DNA from: Ostrinia nubilalis
Taxonomy: Eukaryota > Arthropoda > Insecta > Lepidoptera > Crambidae
Length of the DNA: 64,000 nucleotides
Direction: 5' to 3'
Assembly: GCF_963855985.1 (NCBI RefSeq)
Contig: NC_087117.1
Location: forward strand, 6,645,001-6,709,000
Shown here: piece after piece, positions 31,401-42,113 of the stretch
Position numbering within the stretch: position 1 is the stretch's first letter
Layout: every line of letters starts with the position of its first letter
The notes under the pieces: model-generated
The model's database searches: none
What the model was told of the DNA's origin: nothing
What the model saw: only the letters and a program-made list of their open reading frames with translations
Program-made: the position numbers and the translations under genes

Positions 31401-34400
31401 AATAAGTAATTAGGGGTTTGAGTATTAGGAAAGTTGGATATAATATACTACTTAGTTCGTTTAATTATATTTTGTTTTCCTTGAAAAATATGTATTTTAC
31501 TGCGATTCCCGCTTAAGGGGATAATCTCGTACTACTTTCCCCTAATCTGACGCACTATTTAAAACGGAAATGGTTTTTAAAAAACTTTAAGGATCTGCTA
31601 ATCAAAATCTCATAGCTAAAAGCAAAATACTATCCATGAGTAGGTACCTACTTCAAAACTGATCTGCGTTCTCTCCCTTATTTTTTTTATGCAGAAAGAA
31701 GCTTGTGTATGTATTTGACCGCACAGCCTAGCATGGTGCATATGTTACAGTCAAAACCCGAATCAGTCAAAGTGGTTTTGACTTGACTTGACCTTGGATA
31801 ATATCACTTTTGACTGATTTTTCCACTCCAAAGTGGTTTTGACCAAGGCCTTACCGCAAGGGCATCAGTCAAAACCACTTTTAACTGCAAAAAATAAGTC
31901 AAAAGTGGTGGACTGAAAAGTACCTCTGTGGTTGAGGATTCCGGGTGAAGCTCGCTTCCACCTTCGGCATGATCGTCACTTACCATCAGGTGAGATACAG
32001 GCCAAGAGCTTCCTCGTTGTGGATAAAAAAAACCTACCAATGATAGATACGCCAATGCTTATAAGGAAAAAAAGTCCCAACTGCAACAAACTCTACCTCA
32101 TATCCCTGAGGGAAGTGGATGAGGTACAGATCCAAATAGTCGACCCCGAGGTCTGCCATGGTCTTCCTGCAAGCCGCCTCCACCAGATCCGGGTTGTGGA
32201 AGGTACACCATAGCTTGGAAGTCAGGAACAGGTCTTTCCTGAGGACGAAATCAGAAAAATCTATGATATAAAGCGATTTCCCTTCATCTTTTATTGATAA
32301 CTAGCTTTCCGCCCGCGGCTTCGCGTGCGTGGACTACATTATCTACATATTTTACGGAACCCTATTTTTTTCCAAAATAAAATTTAGCCTATGTTACTCG
32401 TGGATAATGTAGCTTTCGAATGGTGAAAGAATTTTTAAAAACGGTCCAGTAGTTTTTGAACCTATTCATTACAACCAAACAAACAAACAAAGTTTACCTC
32501 TTTATAATATTAGTGTAGACTAGCGGCCGCCCAAGACTCCGTACGCGTGGACCCCGTTTTACCCCCTTAGGGGTGAAGTTTCGTAAAATCCTTTCTTAGC
32601 GGATGCCAACATCATAACATCTACCTGCATGTCAAATTTCAGCCCGATCCGTCCAGTGGTTTGGGCTGTGCGTTGATAGATCACTATGTCAGTCAGTCAC
32701 CTTTGAGTTATTTAGTTTAGACTAGCTTCTGCCTGCGACTTCGTCCACGTGGAATAGTAACTTGTCTTACATATAATAGGTACTTAGCCGAAAATAATAG
32801 CCTTCCTCGATAAATGGGCTATCTGAACACTTGGATAATTTTTCAAATCGGACCAGTAGTTCCTGAGTTTAGCGCGTTGTAACAACCAAACTTCAGCTTA
32901 ATATTACAATAGAGTGAATCTAAAATACAGTAGAAGGTGACCGCGAACTCTTTATACGAGATCAAATCAGAAATGAGGAGATCCGTAACCAAACTAACTA
33001 AACTAAAGTCGCTGACAGATTAGCATGCTAGAGCGGCTATGGACACTGCACATAGCACGCAGAACTTTCGGTTGATGGGACAGCAAGGTTCTGGAGTGGA
33101 GGCCACGTACCGGCAAACGCAGCGTAGGACGTCCACGCATAAGGTGGACGGATGAACTCATAAAGGTAGCAGGAATCACTGGATCAATGTGAGAATCATT
33201 GGGGGAGGCCTAGCTAGTTAATTCCATTATAAAGCAGCCTAACTAAGTAGTAAGGCAAGGTATAATACTTCATCATCATCATTTCAGCCACAGGACGTCC
33301 ACTGCTGAACATAGGCTTCCCCTAATGACTTTCATGTTGACCGGTTGGTAGCGGCCTGCGTCCAGCGCCTTCCTACTACCTTTATGATGTCGTCGGTCCA
33401 CCACCTTACAGGTGGACTTCGCATGCTGCGTTTTCCGGTAGACAGAACTGACGGCCGATGGGGCAGCAAAGTTCTTTAGTGGAGGCCCAATACCACTTCA
33501 GCAGGCAAGGTACTTGCTGAAAACACAACAACGAAGCGTGTTGTGTGATGTAACCTTTTGTTACTCGGGTAGTTATGTAAAAATTAAAAATAACTCAAGG
33601 AAACATTTTTTCAGACATATTTTAAGCCCATATTTATATATAGAAACCATCAGCGACACCTACATAGTTAATATTAGTTACTAATACAACTATCTGTCCC
33701 GCGACTTCCTACCCTTGAAAATACATAGTTTATAAGATTCCCGTTTTTGCAACATTCTTTATTCCGCCCCTGTTGGCTGTAGGGTGATGTTAGCCTAAAA
33801 CTTTCCTCGAAAAAATAGATATTTCAAATCGGACCACTAGTTCCTGAGATTAGCGCGTTCCAGCATACAAACAAACTCTTCAGCTTTATAATGTTAACCA
33901 TACATTATGTAAAATTATTAAAAACAAAATAAAATAAACATTTGTATAGATGCCTAGAGGCATCCGGTAAGTTACACAGCTTGCTACCGGATGTCGAGCC
34001 CTATCACCTTTCTTAATACACAATTCAAAGTCTAACAATCTCGTCTTTTTCTCATAAGTCCATTTCATTTTGTTTTTTTACAAATAAATTAACATAAATC
34101 AGTTCGAATACATGTTAGTTAAAACTAATTTTAGAATTGTCTCATAGATACAGACAAAATACAAAAGTACTAACTACTAACAAAAAAAAGTAAACAAAAC
34201 TAAGTGTAAAATTTCCAAGACTCAACTTCTCAACTATTTTAGCTCTGAAAACAGAAATTATTTGCGGTTTCATATTCTATTGTTCCTAGCTTTGAAAGAT
34301 AAAAAAAATTTAAGCCTACTAGGTCATAAAATTTGAAAAAATCACAAAATTAACGATAACTTCTAAACTACGAAAAATCGTAGAACATGGGGGTGAACAG

Positions 34401-35486
34401 ACGACCACATTTTAACAGGGAAGTGCTGTATGCAGGCCGCTACCAACCGGCCAATTCGGAAATCATTGGGGGAGGCCTATGGACGGATGACCTCATAAAG
34501 GTAGCAGGAAGGCGCTGGATGCAAGTCGCTATCATCAACTGGGCAATGTGGAAATTATTGGGGGAGGCCCACAGGGGCGGCCTATGTTTAGCAGAGGACG
34601 TCCCAGTGGCGGATTTACAGTTTTGCCGCCCGTAGGCGAGGGTGGGGTTGGATCTTTATTTAACTTTTATCTTCTGAAATCGAGTAAGCGTTATCTAAAA
34701 TCTGCCGCCCCTAGGACGCTGCCGCCCCTAAGCCGCGACCTATACGGCCTATTGACACATCCAGGACTGGGACGTCCTGTGGCTGAAATGATGATGATTG
34801 TTTACAAAACTTCACATACCTCCTGACCACTTTTGCTTTAATCTTTTCCTTGATGGCCTGACCGACTTCGGCCTCATTGTAGTAGAGAAACGCGCAGTCT
34901 ATGTGTCTATAGCCCACGTCAATGGCGTCTTTCACTGCTTGCTTCACCTCTCCTGGCTTGGACTGCAAAAAAAGGTTATTCCTAACTTTAAAGAAATCGA
35001 ACTGCTTGGTGGGACTCAAAACCACGACCTTTCGCTTGTCGGTAATGAGCTGTTTCCTCGTAATCGACAGTCAAATATGTAACAATAGAATATTTCCTTG
35101 ATAAGGAGTCTGACAATAGTGACTGAGTTTCTTGCGCTGCTTCTTCTCAGCACTGGCCCATTTATTTTCCCGAAGCAGTGGTAGGGTTGATACTGGGACG
35201 TGTAAAAGTGTTTTTTAAAAAGCCTACTTATTTGCAAAAATAAATTATTTTTGGGAGATTTTTATTGTTATTGCATAACCGGTTTCCCCCAAGGCGATGC
35301 GAAGAAGTGTTTTGAATATCCAAACAGATTTCATTAAGTATTCAGGAAACCAAGAAATCTGATTCCTGAGAAAAATGGCAGTAGGTAATGAACAATTTTT
35401 TTTTATTTAATTCTCACCTGCCAAGTTCCCAATCCCAGCATTGGGCAATTGTAGCCAGTATTCAAAGTGACAAGAGGCACAGCCAT
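28405..35486 (-). CDS. Aldo-keto reductase (AKR1/AKR2E-like), complete, seven exons, 321 aa
   Basis: NADPH-dependent cytosolic carbonyl reductase of the aldo-keto reductase superfamily. Exons: 35418-35486, 34820-34962, 32097-32238, 31177-31392, 30491-30690, 29154-29309, 28405-28444 (966 nt). Every intron is GT-AG and every join keeps frame. The start ([20 protein letters not shown]) is the usual family N-terminus. Catalytic residues are all present: D45 and Y50 ([11 protein letters not shown]), K79 (LTSKLW), H112 ([10 protein letters not shown]). SIGVSNFN and the cofactor motif [18 protein letters not shown] are intact. The C-terminus [12 protein letters not shown] comes from a tiny 40-nt last exon. 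Length is normal for the family. [20 protein letters not shown] resembles insect AKR2E members, which include ecdysteroid reductases, but the substrate cannot be read from sequence. Introns hold RTE, SINE and other repeats. Confidence 0.93.
28920..28987 (+). mobile_element. RTE-type LINE 3' end, short
   Basis: AAATCATTGGGGGAAGCCTA, TTCAGCAGTGGACTGTGGCT and ATGATGATGATGAT, in the last intron of the reductase gene, antisense to it. Confidence 0.8.
29345..29450 (-). repeat. Dispersed repeat family Y
   Basis: CCCACCTCTGGTTCCCACCG, CAACTCCTGTGTAGCCAGGA and TCTACAGCTTGATCGCC: the inverted form of the repeat at 7577-7680, 36 bp from an exon of the reductase gene. Confidence 0.65.
30030..30269 (+). 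mobile_element. RTE-type LINE 3' end (subfamily 2)
   Basis: AAATTGCTAAAATCAAATGG, GAGACGATGGCCGTTGGGGC, GGAGGACTTAGCGTGGGCAG and CTTGGGGGAGGCCTTTGTTC. It belongs to the subfamily with CCCACTAGGTG, as do 23270-24012 and 46060-46290. Confidence 0.85.
30270..30450 (-). mobile_element. RTE-type LINE 3' end, tail-to-tail with the previous copy
   Basis: CATCATCATCATCTCAGCCA ... CTTTATGATGTCGTTGGTCC ... CTGCGTTTTCCGGTACGCGG. It was inserted exactly into the 3' tail of the 30030-30269 copy. The older copy's last bases (GACGTCATTTGGCTGAAACG) reappear at 30448, which gives the order of insertion. Confidence 0.85.
31745..31920. repeat. Cluster of AGTCAAAACCACTTTTGACT-like repeats
   Basis: At least six copies of GTCAAAACCACTT or its complement occur in 180 bp (near 31750, 31766, 31805, 31832, 31866, 31903), in alternating orientation so that neighbours can pair. 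It lies in intron 3 of the reductase gene. No element ends were found. Confidence 0.65.
32300..32900 (+). repeat. Three dispersed-repeat copies in a row
   Basis: Members of the GACTTCG family start at about 32302 (CTAGCTTTCCGCCCGCGGCT), 32519 (CTAGCGGCCGCCCAAGACTC) and 32722 (CTAGCTTCTGCCTGCGACTT). Each begins about where the previous ends. They appear to have inserted repeatedly at the same tail. Confidence 0.65.
32958..33212 (+). mobile_element. RTE-type LINE 3' end
   Basis: GAGATCAAATCAGAAATGAG ... GGTTGATGGGACAGCAAGGT ... AATCATTGGGGGAGGCCTAG, with internal deletions. It lies in intron 2 of the reductase gene. Confidence 0.85.
33271..33510 (-). mobile_element. RTE-type LINE 3' end, rearranged
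   Basis: CATCATCATCATTTCAGCCA to TGCTGCGTTTTCCGGTAG on the minus strand, then a short plus-strand RTE piece (ACTGACGGCCGATGGGGCAG). The opposite orientation of the tip again suggests 5' inversion. Confidence 0.75.
33510..34390. other. Intron stretch with weak repeats only
   Basis: 33685-33890 is a decayed GACTTCC dispersed repeat. The rest is AT-rich with nothing recognised. Confidence 0.45.
34400..34800 (+). mobile_element. Composite of RTE 3' ends
   Basis: Two overlapping RTE tails (AATCATTGGGGGAGGCCTAT at 34460; AAATTATTGGGGGAGGCCCA at 34552) are followed by unrelated sequence (CAGTGGCGGATTTACAGTTT, the start of another repeat) and then GACGTCCTGTGGCTGAAATG, the missing RTE end. A later element therefore split the second copy at about 34604-34769. 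Confidence 0.7.
34983..35060 (-). mobile_element. tRNA-like SINE, degenerate
   Basis: AAAGAAATCGAACTGCTTGG, CCACGACCTTTCGCTTGTCG: third copy of the 17371-17462 family, next to exon 2 of the reductase gene. Confidence 0.5.
35110..35240 (+). mobile_element. LINE 3' UTR fragment
   Basis: GTGACTGAGTTTCTTGCGCT ... GAAGCAGTGGTAGGGTTGAT ... CCTACTTATTTG. Same family as 5803-5930 and 62135-62280. Confidence 0.75.
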
Positions 35487-35877
35487 TTTGGATTTTTAAT
35501 TCAAAACTTTTTGAGACACCTCCACCACCGTTGTTCGAACTACACTGAAAAATTATTTGAGACTGGAGTTCTTTCTAATTTATTTCGCATTTAATCCTAG
35601 ATTTAGGGTTGCCTAACAGATGTTTTTTTGGTAAAAAAAAATAACAATGGTACCTTGCGATTTTTTATTATATTTTTTATCGTTTTTATAAAGACATTTC
35701 ATTCTTGTTTTTTGCAGCATCATTGCATAGCTGCTTAGTTATTAAACAAACTGTCTTTCCGCTGTCTGTCTGTATGTATGCTTAAATTAATTATCTTTAA
35801 AACTACGCAACGGATTTTTATGCGGTTTTTTTTCATTAGATATTCAAGAAGAAGAATAATAATAATAATAATAATCT

Positions 35878-36260
35878 TTTTACAATCCCCTGGTTAGGAT
35901 GCGCAGACTTTATAATGACATGGCGTTAGAGAATCCGGAATTTGATATATTTCAACAAAAATTACACTCGTTTCGCAGAAGCATTGACACAGTTTTAAAT
36001 ATAAATATTGATAATAATACAAAAAATAATTGATAACTTTTTCCTTTTTAACACAGTTTATAGGGTTGTGTATTTGAGCATTTTGTATGTGTTTATTAAT
36101 AATTGTGCAACGTAAATGAAATCATCGTAACTTAAATGTACGCTACTTGTAGGTTGGAGTCTAGACACTGTTCATTTTGTTTATGTATTTTGATATGTAA
36201 ATGACTGTAACCTGTATGTGTACTTATTAAATAAAATAAAAATAAAAATAAAATAATAAA
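35878..36260 (+). mobile_element. LINE 3' end with ORF2 C-terminus and A-rich tail
   Basis: Reads NPLVRMRRLYNDMALENPEF, DIFQQKLHSFRRSIDTVL and a stop at about 36030, then a 3' UTR and an (AAATA)n tail at 36225-36260. The RLYN...FDIF...F pattern is that of the C-end of LINE ORF2 proteins. Confidence 0.65.
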
Positions 36261-36699
36261 ATCATTTATTTGCAAGAACATGGTTACAGATTGGTGTTAA
36301 TTTATTTAATTCCAGCATATTCTGTCGCATGCGACGTGCAAAAGTTCTTGTTCTTAAAGTTATGTTAATTATTATTGCTACATTAATTAGTCTTAGATTT
36401 GAGTGAATATCAACAAACTCGTTTTTTGCCTAATTCCGGTGGCGAATTTTAATTTCCACTTTCCAAAACTTTTTTGTGGCAAAAATAATAGTAAATAACT
36501 TGTATTATTCAATGATATGGTAGAGATCAAAATATTATTAATACTTCTCGAGATATGTCAATTTGAAATTATCAAGAGCCACCGAAATTGTATTTGAGCC
36601 ACCGGAATTAAGAACCAATCCACCGAAATTTATTTATACAGCGGACTTCGGAATGTTACGGATGATTGTCACAAATTACTTATTTATTTGTAATCAATT

Positions 36700-38810
36700 A
36701 AGTATTATTATCAAGTAAAGATGTTTATAATTAAAAACAATATTCAGGCCTGTGTTGTGACCCTAAAAAGCATCAGATCTTCCCACGTGAGTCGTAATAG
36801 CCGACTAAGGAATCAAAATACTGGAGGGTGGGCTGCAGCATCTTTCCGGGTATTATACTACCATACTGGAACTACCAACCAGCCTGCTAAGCATGGTGAT
36901 AACGGCAAAATCCCTCCATAGAGAACAAATCCAAAACTTTCTGGCTCTAGCCGCCAACAACCCCGTTATTCTAGAGTCATCACAAAGATATCATACATGA
37001 CCCTCAAACCCAGAAACCAACTCTAGTCCCGGGAGGGCGACCAACTGCCCCAGGTTGGTGTTAGGTTTATCTTCCATAAGTAAAAATATTGGTCCAGGCT
37101 AGCCAAGTTTTCATGATGGTATCATACCTATCCTATACTCAGAATTACGCAACTAATTATTCGCTAAAGACCATGCGAACTGGAGATTAAGTATGAAGAT
37201 ATTTCTAGATCTATACCAGCTACTGAACTAACACATTACATATTTGTGACAGGGTAATTTAACGGAAAACTATGCAAACCTAGCGACAATGAGCTAAATG
37301 AAAGTAGTACAATTAAGAAACGGAGGACTAAATCCAGCCAGCCTCATAGAGAGAGAAGGCCTAGCAAAAGATGCCAGAACTGTAAAATCGTACTGAGCTG
37401 CACCCTAATAGTACTGCAAAAATCAAAATGCAGTAATCATTTTTAGACGAACAGGCAATTTAATCACATTTGCATTCTCCAATCACCACAGCTTATGACC
37501 GCAGTCTATGAAGGAACACTATCTGCAGTTGCGATCCTCATCAGTGAGGGACCGAGGAAGAAGAAGAAGTCATCACCGAAATAGAAGAATGCCGAATAAA
37601 AGATGCTCAAAAGATGTCGACTGATGAAGCCTAAGCCACGACCAGTGCCAATCCAGCTCCAAAACCCCACGAATTTTCATCTCGAGTGGCAGAATAGATT
37701 GCAACCTACGAGACTAGGGAAATTTTAGCTGTTTCAGGACTATTCTCATCTGTTTTTAAGATTCTGCTTAGTATCGATGTATAAATAGCTATCCAAGTCC
37801 TCACGCTGATACAAAGTGTATTATAGAGACGATTTTTTGTAATAAATCGAAAGTATGTATTTGCGAGGACCAAATTGAATATACCAACATGAATAACGAG
37901 GATAGCAGAACCATTTTGGTAAATGCCTAAGCTGCTAGGAGAGATTAAGAAGCACTACTAGTAATTAGGCTGAAGATCGAGATTATTCCGACACTTTAGC
38001 GAAGATATCCTAGACTTTAGCTTGAGTGAGATTAGAATGCCCTATTAAAAACAACAAGGTATGTACCAGGAGATAATGAAATCACAACTGAGCTTATGAA
38101 ATCAGATGGAATGCTAGTACTAAAGTTCTCTTAAATACCACCATGTTTATTGGTCGATAAACCAAAAAATAAGACATGGTGGTGGTGGTAGAGACTAGAA
38201 TGGAATGGACGTTGGCGATGGTCCAGAGTCAGGTGAGGCAGCTTTTTCCTGAAACATGACACACTCGCTATCCAACATCCAGTCTCCCAGACAATCTCAT
38301 TTTCGAAAAGACGTTCGTAATACTACGTACATATTTAATGCTGCGTCAAATTATGCAGAAGACTGAGGACTATAATCAGTCATTATTATTGGCCTTTTTG
38401 TCCCTTCTTCGATTCGGTCAAGACCTGGGCTGTGCTACAGTCTCTTTAATGGCGTCAAATTGACTGTCGATACATGCAACTTCTGAAGTATTTGTATGAA
38501 AACTTCATCATATCAGCCCTCCCTCAAGATCACAACTCGAAACTTATCTGATTGCTGCGAGGGTTCAGAGTTGGAGACACCATAATCTCTTAAAGTCTTC
38601 ACTACCTCCCACTTAGAGGTTTTCAAGCTTCTGAGCTAGACCGAGCTCAGTATCAAGATACGGCGAGTACATCACACAACTTCGATTCACTGACGATATT
38701 GTAGTTATGACTGAGACCTTAGTAGACCTAGGTACAATGCTCCAGAGCCAATAAGACCAATTCTGGCAATAGGTTCGCCACCGGAGCCACCGAAATTGCG
38801 CCACCGGAAT
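36700..38810 (+). pseudogene. Decayed RTE-like reverse transcriptase
   Basis: Read through many stops and frameshifts, 38540-38780 gives LKVFTTSHLEVFKLL, then LRFTDDIVVMTETLVDLGTM. This is the catalytic (F/Y)xDD block of RTE-clade reverse transcriptase; the TTCACTGACGAT codons are at 38686-38697. The part upstream to about 36.7 kb is too decayed for confident reading. It is flanked by CCACCGAAATT / CCACCGGAATTAA motifs at 36430-36640 and 38780-38815. Confidence 0.6.
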
Positions 38811-39703
38811 TAAAAAACTGTAACAAAATTCAAATTATAAAGAAAACTATAATTCTGATCAATAATTTCTGTATGCAGATACAACAAAACACCAAACTTT
38901 AATCATGTTAAAGAATCGTTTAGCATCTAAGTAAGTAGCTTTCACTCATACACTTGCCAGCGAAATTGAAAAATTTTGTATTCCTGTGCCGCAGATACAA
39001 ATATTTACGGGTCTGCTGGAAAAACAATACCACAAGTCGCAAGTCTTTAAAGCCCGATCAGGAGGACACAGTTGAGTGATGCAGGGAAGAAGAACTCTAC
39101 GTCTCTCAAAGCTTCTTTGCAGAAGTAAGAGAGTGTCGAAATTGAGCCACTGTAATTGCTTTTTTTCGTGGGACAGTTTTGAAAGGCTATTTAAAACACT
39201 TAAAATATGAAATATCACATTTCTTTCATATCATTTGGAAGTCTTATTTAATGTATTTTATGGCTATACTATTTTTAAATTACTAGAATCCCCGAGAAAG
39301 AAGGAATAACACAATTTATGAGTAGAAATAGAGTTAGGACGCGCCACCGCTATTAGATTTTGGGTCTTTGAAAATTTTTTTAGTACATAAAATAACTACC
39401 TATTGTCCTGAAGACTTTGCTATCGTGTTAAACGCTGTATAAACTATATACAGAAAAAAAATCATCGCTCTAGTTACATTTCTCCCATCGATTCTCAGCT
39501 CCGCCGCGTAAAAAACGTGCTTGGGATATTCACCCATTTACAACTCAAAATACTTATTTTACTCATAGTTGTTTTTCATATACCATGACAGTAACAAGTA
39601 ACAATACAATAAATACCTACATGTTAGGGAACAAAATTTGAATTGCAAATGTCAAAGAAATTTAAATTAATTGTAGATGTCAAATTAAATTACATTACCG
39701 ATG

Positions 39704-40240
39704 TCACATCATTCTATCATTTAAAAAGTCATTCACTGTATAATACATTTTAATTAACAAAAAGTCAAAAACTGAACTTTTAAATTTGGTAAAAGTTAAC
39801 ATTTTTACATTGTTTGGTAATTTATTAAATATTCGTATAGCCATACAATAACAGTTTTTAGAAAACAGTGTCAATCTTTGAGATGGGATTGATAAGTTGT
39901 CTGCCTTCCTACCTACCTCTATAGCCATAAGTTTTATTTGTCTCAAATAAATGGGTATATCTCTTGACAAACATTGCCATCTCAAAGATGTATAATGAGA
40001 AAGGAGTATGAGTATGATGAATCATGGAAGTGGCAATATGTTAAGAGCTTTAAACAATGGCTTGCAACTGTCTAAATAATGTGCTCCGCAAATCGCTCTA
40101 ATACACTTTTTTTTGTGCTCTAAAGGCTACAGGCATATCGACTGAGTTTCCCCACAATATAAGGCCATATCGTAATATTGATGAAACATATCCATGAAAA
40201 GAAGGTTTTTAAGTCAGTATTGTACCTGTGCGAAGCAGGG
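39704..40240 (-). pseudogene. LINE ORF2 C-terminal relic
   Basis: Ends FNKLPNNVKMLTFTKFKSSV and DFLNDRMM with a stop at 39704. The region up to about 40240 reads, with frameshifts, as the LINE segment before it (WGN/GETQSI-type block). The FNKLP...KFK...DFL pattern matches the ends of the LINEs at 59600-59712 and 61926-62050. Confidence 0.7.
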
Positions 40241-40370
40241 GCGGGTCGCTAGTCCCATATAATAGACCATAGTGGTTAATTAATAAAATGTTGTGTGACC
40301 CACATGTGTGTTCACAGACCAGTTTTGTGGGTCCAGTATTAATGCAGGATCTCGCATAAAACCTTAACTC

Positions 40371-40542
40371 GAAGCCACGATAGCCGAACGGTGAAGTGGT
40401 CGGACTGGCGGACTGGAGATCCGAGGAACGCGGGTTCGAATCCCACCGCTCGACTATTGTCCTGAGCCCACTCGTAACACGATCTTAAAAATCTTACCAC
40501 GAGGGGCTAACGGAAGTATTAGTAATTTGTGCAAAAACAAAT
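40371..40542 (+). mobile_element. tRNA-derived SINE, near-complete
   Basis: GAAGCCACGATAGCCGAACG (A-box region), AACGCGGGTTCGAATCCCAC (B box), then CGACTATTGTCCTGAGCCCA and ACGAGGGGCTAACGGAAGTA. Best copy of the family. It abuts the foldback element at 40545. Confidence 0.8.
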
Positions 40543-40544
40543 AC

Positions 40545-40762
40545 TAAAGCCCGGTCTGTGAGCACGTAGAATTTTGTCCAATGACCCCAAGCTACCCATC
40601 CTTATCGCTCGCGCGTAATTATGCTGATATCGCGTTCGCACACTCACTGCGGGCGCCCGTCGCACAGTCGCGACAGCAATATAATTACGCGCGAGCGATA
40701 AGGATGGGTAGCTAGGGGTCATTGAACAAAATTCTACATGCTCACACACAGACCGGGCTTTA
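40545..40762. mobile_element. Long-stem foldback MITE, copy 6
   Basis: Ends TAAAGCCCGGTCTGTGAGC and ACACAGACCGGGCTTTA, a third end variant. The arms and centre match copies 1-3. It was inserted at the tail of the SINE. Confidence 0.85.
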
Positions 40763-40934
40763 GGTAATAATCTTTATAAAAAAATCAATTGGAGTTTGGT
40801 TCATTCTTTGCCAGCCCTGAGAAGTGACAAGCAAAACTGAGATGTTACAAGATGCGACCTTTGACTTATAATATTTTAGGAAATTACTGCACGGAACAAT
40901 TCACGGCATGTTCCCACAGAAACACGCCTTGTTT

Positions 40935-41000
40935 ACGCCACAACTAAACAGGATGGAGCAAAAAACGGGATTTTTGCTCCATCCTGTTTAGTTGTGGCGT
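40935..41000. repeat. Perfect 30-bp-stem hairpin
   Basis: ACGCCACAACTAAACAGGAT... (40935-40964) is exactly complementary to the sequence ending ...ATCCTGTTTAGTTGTGGCGT (40971-41000), with a 6-nt loop ACGGGA. There is no mismatch. The right arm overlaps a candidate splice acceptor of the zinc-finger exon relic that follows. Confidence 0.95.
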
Positions 41001-41003
41001 TAG

Positions 41004-41127
41004 CAGTCCAGCCGATATCAAGCGAGGGGCCAGTGGAATGTAACTTGTGTGGGACAGTGATCAAGTATTTAAAAAGTTCTTCGTCAACCATGCGAGGACT
41101 CACTTCGAACCGGAGTACCCGTGTGAT
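41004..41127 (+). pseudogene. C2H2 zinc-finger exon relic
   Basis: After TTAG, one frame reads PVECNLCGTVIK, and the next frame continues VFKKFFVNHARTHFEPEYPC, up to a donor GAT|GTGAGT at 41128. Together this is one C2H2 finger (CNLC ... HARTH) and the first Cys of the next. That is the same exon layout as exon 2 of the intact zinc-finger gene 9 kb downstream, so it may be the remains of a tandem paralogue. The one-base frame break makes it non-functional unless it is a sequence error. Confidence 0.6.
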
Positions 41128-41204
41128 GTGAGTATGAAGAGCGGCCGCCCGCGACTTCGTACGCGTGGATCCCGTTTTACCCCCTTAGGTGTGAAATTAC
41201 GTTA

Positions 41205-41372
41205 CCGCCGCCCGCTACCAACCGGTCATTATGGTAATTATTCGGACCCACAAGGTGGACCGACGACCTCTTAAAGGTAGCACGAAGGCGCTGCAATGCA
41301 GGCCGGTCAATACGGAAATCATTGAGGGAAGATTATATTCAGCAGTGGACGTCCTGTGGCTGAAATTATGAT
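41205..41372 (+). mobile_element. RTE-type LINE 3' end
   Basis: CGCCCGCTACCAACCGGTCA, CACAAGGTGGACCGACGACC, AGGCGCTGCAATGCAGGCCG, ATATTCAGCAGTGGACGTCC and ATTATGATGATGA. Confidence 0.8.
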
Positions 41373-41686
41373 GATGAAGAGCACGGCTGTCTTGAATTTT
41401 CCAGAGGCAAATGGAGGATTTGGCGTACACTCCCCACGCTGGGCAGACGGGTTGAAGGTAGTAGGTAGTATTGAATTAAGTAGGTAGATATTTCTTGGAT
41501 TTACTTATTGGACTTTTGTCCTTCAGTCGCCTCTTACGACTTTTAGCATGTAACTTACCTTCAATAGATATTTAAAATCTTTAAAAAATATATCAATAGA
41601 ATTGTTTTTATTTTTTAGGTAGGTAACCTACCAAGTATTTTTTCCTTTTTAATTTCTTTGAAACACGACCTTCATTGAATAAGGGG

Positions 41687-41800
41687 CCGTTCAAGTATTA
41701 CGTAAGCACCAAGGGGGGGTGGGGGGGTCTCTGTTTTGCTTATTTTGGATGACATGGGGGGTAGGGGGGTCTAGATGATGATTACGTCATCATTAGTTAT
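41687..41800 (+). mobile_element. G-rich MITE, left copy
   Basis: GGGGCCGTTCAAGTATTACG, then two G-runs (AAGGGGGGGTGGGGGGG; GGGGGGTAGGGGGG) around TTGCTTATTTTGGATGACA. It is preceded by TAA. A second copy ends at 45785. Confidence 0.7.
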
Positions 41801-41834
41801 ATACCACGCAATCTTGTATACCCATTCTTATAAG

Positions 41835-42113
41835 ATAACACCATACAAGAATGCATGGTAAATTCAGTGAACTGCTCCTGAATCGAATGTACCTACTACT
41901 ACTATTTCTATTTATTTATATTAACCGGCAGACAGTGGTGACTGAGTTTGTTGCGGCGCTTCTTCTCAGCACTTGCCAAATGTTGGTCTCGAAGCGCTGG
42001 TAGGGTAAAAAGATTATGAGACATGTAGAGGCTCCTTAAGAGCAAAATGACGATTTGTAAGAACTATTTATTAGTCCAAACAAATAAAGAAATTTTGACT
42101 TTTTTTTTTTTTT
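41835..42113 (+). mobile_element. LINE 3' end (second family)
   Basis: Same sequence as 27482-27770 on the opposite strand, including GCAGACAGTGGTGACTGAGT and GTAGAGGCTCCTTAAGAGCA, and ends in a T-run (42098-42112). Confidence 0.75.

Noticed and set aside
38613..39218. Minus-strand frames of 63 and 90 codons
   Set aside because: The plus strand carries the recognisable reverse-transcriptase block; these are shadows or chance.
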